Source: Actinobacteria bacterium UBA4719
GTDB taxonomy: Bacteria > Actinomycetota > Actinomycetes > Actinomycetales > Dermatophilaceae
Length of the DNA: 18,217 nucleotides
Direction: 5' to 3'
Assembly (NCBI GenBank): GCA_002404345.1
Contig: DHJN01000146.1
Coordinates: 1 to 18,217, forward strand
Below the pieces are notes generated by a model, which made no database searches, was not told the origin of the DNA, and saw only the letters and a program-made list of their open reading frames with translations. The position numbers and the translations under genes are program-made. Below, piece by piece: positions 16,740 through 18,217 of the stretch (the first letter of the stretch is position 1; every line of letters starts with the position of its first letter).

Positions 16740-17180
16740 GAGCTTCGGGAACTCGATCATGGGACAGGTGTCCATCACGACGTCCAGGCCGGCGCTGATG
16801 GCGCGTTGGACCGCGTCCTCGTCGATGACCCCGAGCTGAAGCCAGATGGTCTCGATGCCGAGCCGGTCCTTGTTGGCGATTGCCTCATCCACGACCTCGC
16901 CGACTCGCAGCGAGTTGACGAAGCAGTCCACGACGGCGACAACGGTGCCGTCCGGGATCTGGGTGAGCGTCGGGTAGGCCGGCTCACCCCACACCTCCAC
17001 GGCCCGTGGGTGCACCGGGATGATGCGATGCCCCAGGCCCTCATGCATCCACCGGGCGACGCCGTATGCCGTCCGGGTGACGTCCGTGGACAACCCGACG
17101 ACGGCCCACGTTGCGGGTGTGGTGAGAACCCTGCGGATGACAGCAGGGTCCGAGACGTTGCCTGAGATGATGGGAGCCAT
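16737..17180 (-). CDS. CoA-binding domain protein (YccU-like)
   Basis: 147 aa, a single Rossmann-type CoA_binding domain. WAVVGLSTDVTRTAYGVARWM (25-45) forms the nucleotide-binding loop. HRIIPVHPRAVEVWGEPAYPTL (51-72), VVAVVDCFVNS (80-90) and ETIWLQLGVIDEDA follow, matching the stand-alone family related to succinyl-CoA synthetase alpha N-domains. It probably binds CoA or an acyl-CoA in the cytoplasm; no catalytic role is established for the family. ATG 17180 has no Shine-Dalgarno but lies 6 nt after TACTGT. The gene converges on purE and diverges from the F420 oxidoreductase gene, with 75 bp between starts. Confidence 0.9.
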   Translation of the reverse strand: MAPIISGNVSDPAVIRRVLTTPATWAVVGLSTDVTRTAYGVARWMHEGLGHRIIPVHPRAVEVWGEPAYPTLTQIPDGTVVAVVDCFVNSLRVGEVVDEAIANKDRLGIETIWLQLGVIDEDAVQRAISAGLDVVMDTCPMIEFPKL

Positions 17181-17186
17181 GGTCGC

Positions 17187-17196
17187 ACAGTAGCCT
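17187..17196. promoter_or_regulatory. Bidirectional promoter with overlapping -10 elements
   Basis: On the minus strand TACTGT (17192-17187) lies 6 nt before ATG 17180 of the CoA-binding protein gene. On the plus strand TAGCCT (17191-17196) points toward the F420 oxidoreductase gene and predicts a leader of about 50 nt carrying its AGGGAG ribosome site. The two hexamers share the TA at 17191-17192, the same geometry as at pccB/birA. Confidence 0.45.
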
Positions 17197-17255
17197 CGGT
17201 GTGCGCGCGGGTTGCCGCATCGGGTTGTCTGTTCCGTTGAGTAGGGAGAAGTTCA

Positions 17256-18217
17256 GTGCGATTTGGTGTTTTCGTTCCCCAGGGCTGGCGGATGGACCTC
17301 GCCGGCATCGAGCCTGACCAGCACTGGGGGGTCATGGCGGGTCTGGCCGAGCGTGCCGAGATGACCCGCCTCTGGGAGTCGGTCTGGGTCTACGACCACT
17401 TCCACACGGTGCCGGACCCATCCAAGGATGCCACGCACGAGGCATGGACCCTCATGGCGGCGCTCGCCGCCGTCACGAGCCGGATCCGGCTGGGGCAGAT
17501 GTGCACATGCATCGGCTACCGCAACCCCGCCTACCTCGCAAAGGTCGCCGCGACGGTCGACATCATCTCCGAGGGTCGTCTCGAGATGGGCCTTGGCGCC
17601 GGGTGGTACGAGCACGAGTGGCGGGCGTATGGCTACGGATTTCCCGCCGCCGGCGACCGGCTCGGGATGCTCGAGGAAGGCGTTCAGATCCTCCGCGACA
17701 TGTGGACCAAGGGATCGGCCACCCTTAACGGCAGGCACTACCAGGTCGACGGGGCGATCTGCGCTCCTCGCCCCTTGCAGGGGACCAGCCAGCCCGGGTC
17801 TGAGCACAACGGCATACCGGTGTGGATCGCTGGTGGCGGCGAGAAGAAGACGTTGCGCATCGCCGCGCAGTACGCGGACTACACGAACTTCTCGCCCGCC
17901 GTCTTCGAACACAAGAGCGCCATCCTTGCGGCCCACTGCGCGGAGGTCGGTCGGGACTTCGCCCAGATCACCCGGTCGACCAACGTCATGGTCGTCATCG
18001 GCGACACGGAGAAGGACGTCAAGAACCGTCTGGCCTGGCTGCGCAGTCACTACCTGCGGGCAGGGGTGTCCGAGGCGACGGTTGACCAGCAGATCGAGAC
18101 GCAGATCGCCGGCGTGGGCGTCGGGACGCCGGAGCAGATCGCCGAGAGGCTCACTGCGCTCAAGGCAATGGGGCTCGGCTACACGATCGCCTACTTCACC
18201 GAGGCGGCCTACGACAC
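17256..18217 (+). CDS. LLM-class F420-dependent oxidoreductase (partial, runs off right edge)
   Basis: 320 codons are visible and the frame is still open at the end of the window. GTG 17256 has AGGGAG 7 nt upstream. Read directly, the protein starts MRFGVFVPQGWRMDL and contains WVYDHFHTVP, ATHEAWTLMAALAAVTSRIR, LGQMCTCIGYRNPAYLAKV, EGRLEMGLGAGWYEHEWRAY, HYQVDGAICAPRPLQ and IPVWIAGGGEKKTLRIAA. These match the luciferase-like TIM-barrel oxidoreductases of the Rv1855c type (I recall the model TIGR03560), which use reduced coenzyme F420 as hydride carrier. Substrate unknown. The visible length is already near the usual 300-335 aa, so only a few residues should be missing. Its presence suggests an F420-producing actinobacterium. 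Confidence 0.9.
   Translation, partial: MRFGVFVPQGWRMDLAGIEPDQHWGVMAGLAERAEMTRLWESVWVYDHFHTVPDPSKDATHEAWTLMAALAAVTSRIRLGQMCTCIGYRNPAYLAKVAATVDIISEGRLEMGLGAGWYEHEWRAYGYGFPAAGDRLGMLEEGVQILRDMWTKGSATLNGRHYQVDGAICAPRPLQGTSQPGSEHNGIPVWIAGGGEKKTLRIAAQYADYTNFSPAVFEHKSAILAAHCAEVGRDFAQITRSTNVMVVIGDTEKDVKNRLAWLRSHYLRAGVSEATVDQQIETQIAGVGVGTPEQIAERLTALKAMGLGYTIAYFTEAAYD

Overview
The window is about 18.2 kb of high-GC chromosomal DNA with strongly GC-biased third codon positions. It looks like an actinobacterium (Actinomycetota). The F420-dependent oxidoreductase, the propionyl-type acyl-CoA carboxylase with its small epsilon subunit, and the gene order all support this. Micrococcales, perhaps Intrasporangiaceae, is my best guess from general similarity only.

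Layout. Positions 1-3107 hold two exported proteins of unknown role: a secreted beta-propeller (sialidase-like) protein and a lipoprotein, separated by a strong stem-loop terminator. On the minus strand, 9646 down to 3226, lie pccB, accE, a 25-bp tandem repeat block, a DUF885-type zinc peptidase gene, a CPA1 Na+/H+ antiporter with a C-terminal UBP-type zinc finger, and maf. Divergent from pccB, on the plus strand from 9671 to 14296, run birA, a class III adenylate cyclase, an enoyl-CoA hydratase, and an OmpR-type response regulator with its histidine kinase. A minus-strand GtrA gene follows, then divergent purK-purE, a minus-strand CoA-binding protein gene, and a divergent F420 oxidoreductase gene that runs off the right edge.

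The core purE-purK-gtrA-birA-pccB-accE-maf set corresponds, from memory, to the M. tuberculosis Rv3275c-Rv3282 neighbourhood, with extra genes (cyclase, hydratase, two-component pair, peptidase, antiporter) interspersed. BirA and the carboxylase are functionally linked: the ligase biotinylates the carrier subunit, which is not in this window, and that subunit works with PccB/AccE. PurK and PurE catalyse consecutive steps of purine synthesis.

The most interesting signal is regulatory. Eight genes have a TAnnnT -10 hexamer exactly 6 or 7 nt before the start codon and no clear Shine-Dalgarno, as expected for leaderless mRNAs. In two divergent pairs (pccB/birA and CoA-binding protein/F420 oxidoreductase) the opposing -10 hexamers share the same TA step. 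I see no CRISPR array, insertion sequence, phage, tRNA, rRNA or defence system. Nothing here is clearly an unknown multi-gene system.
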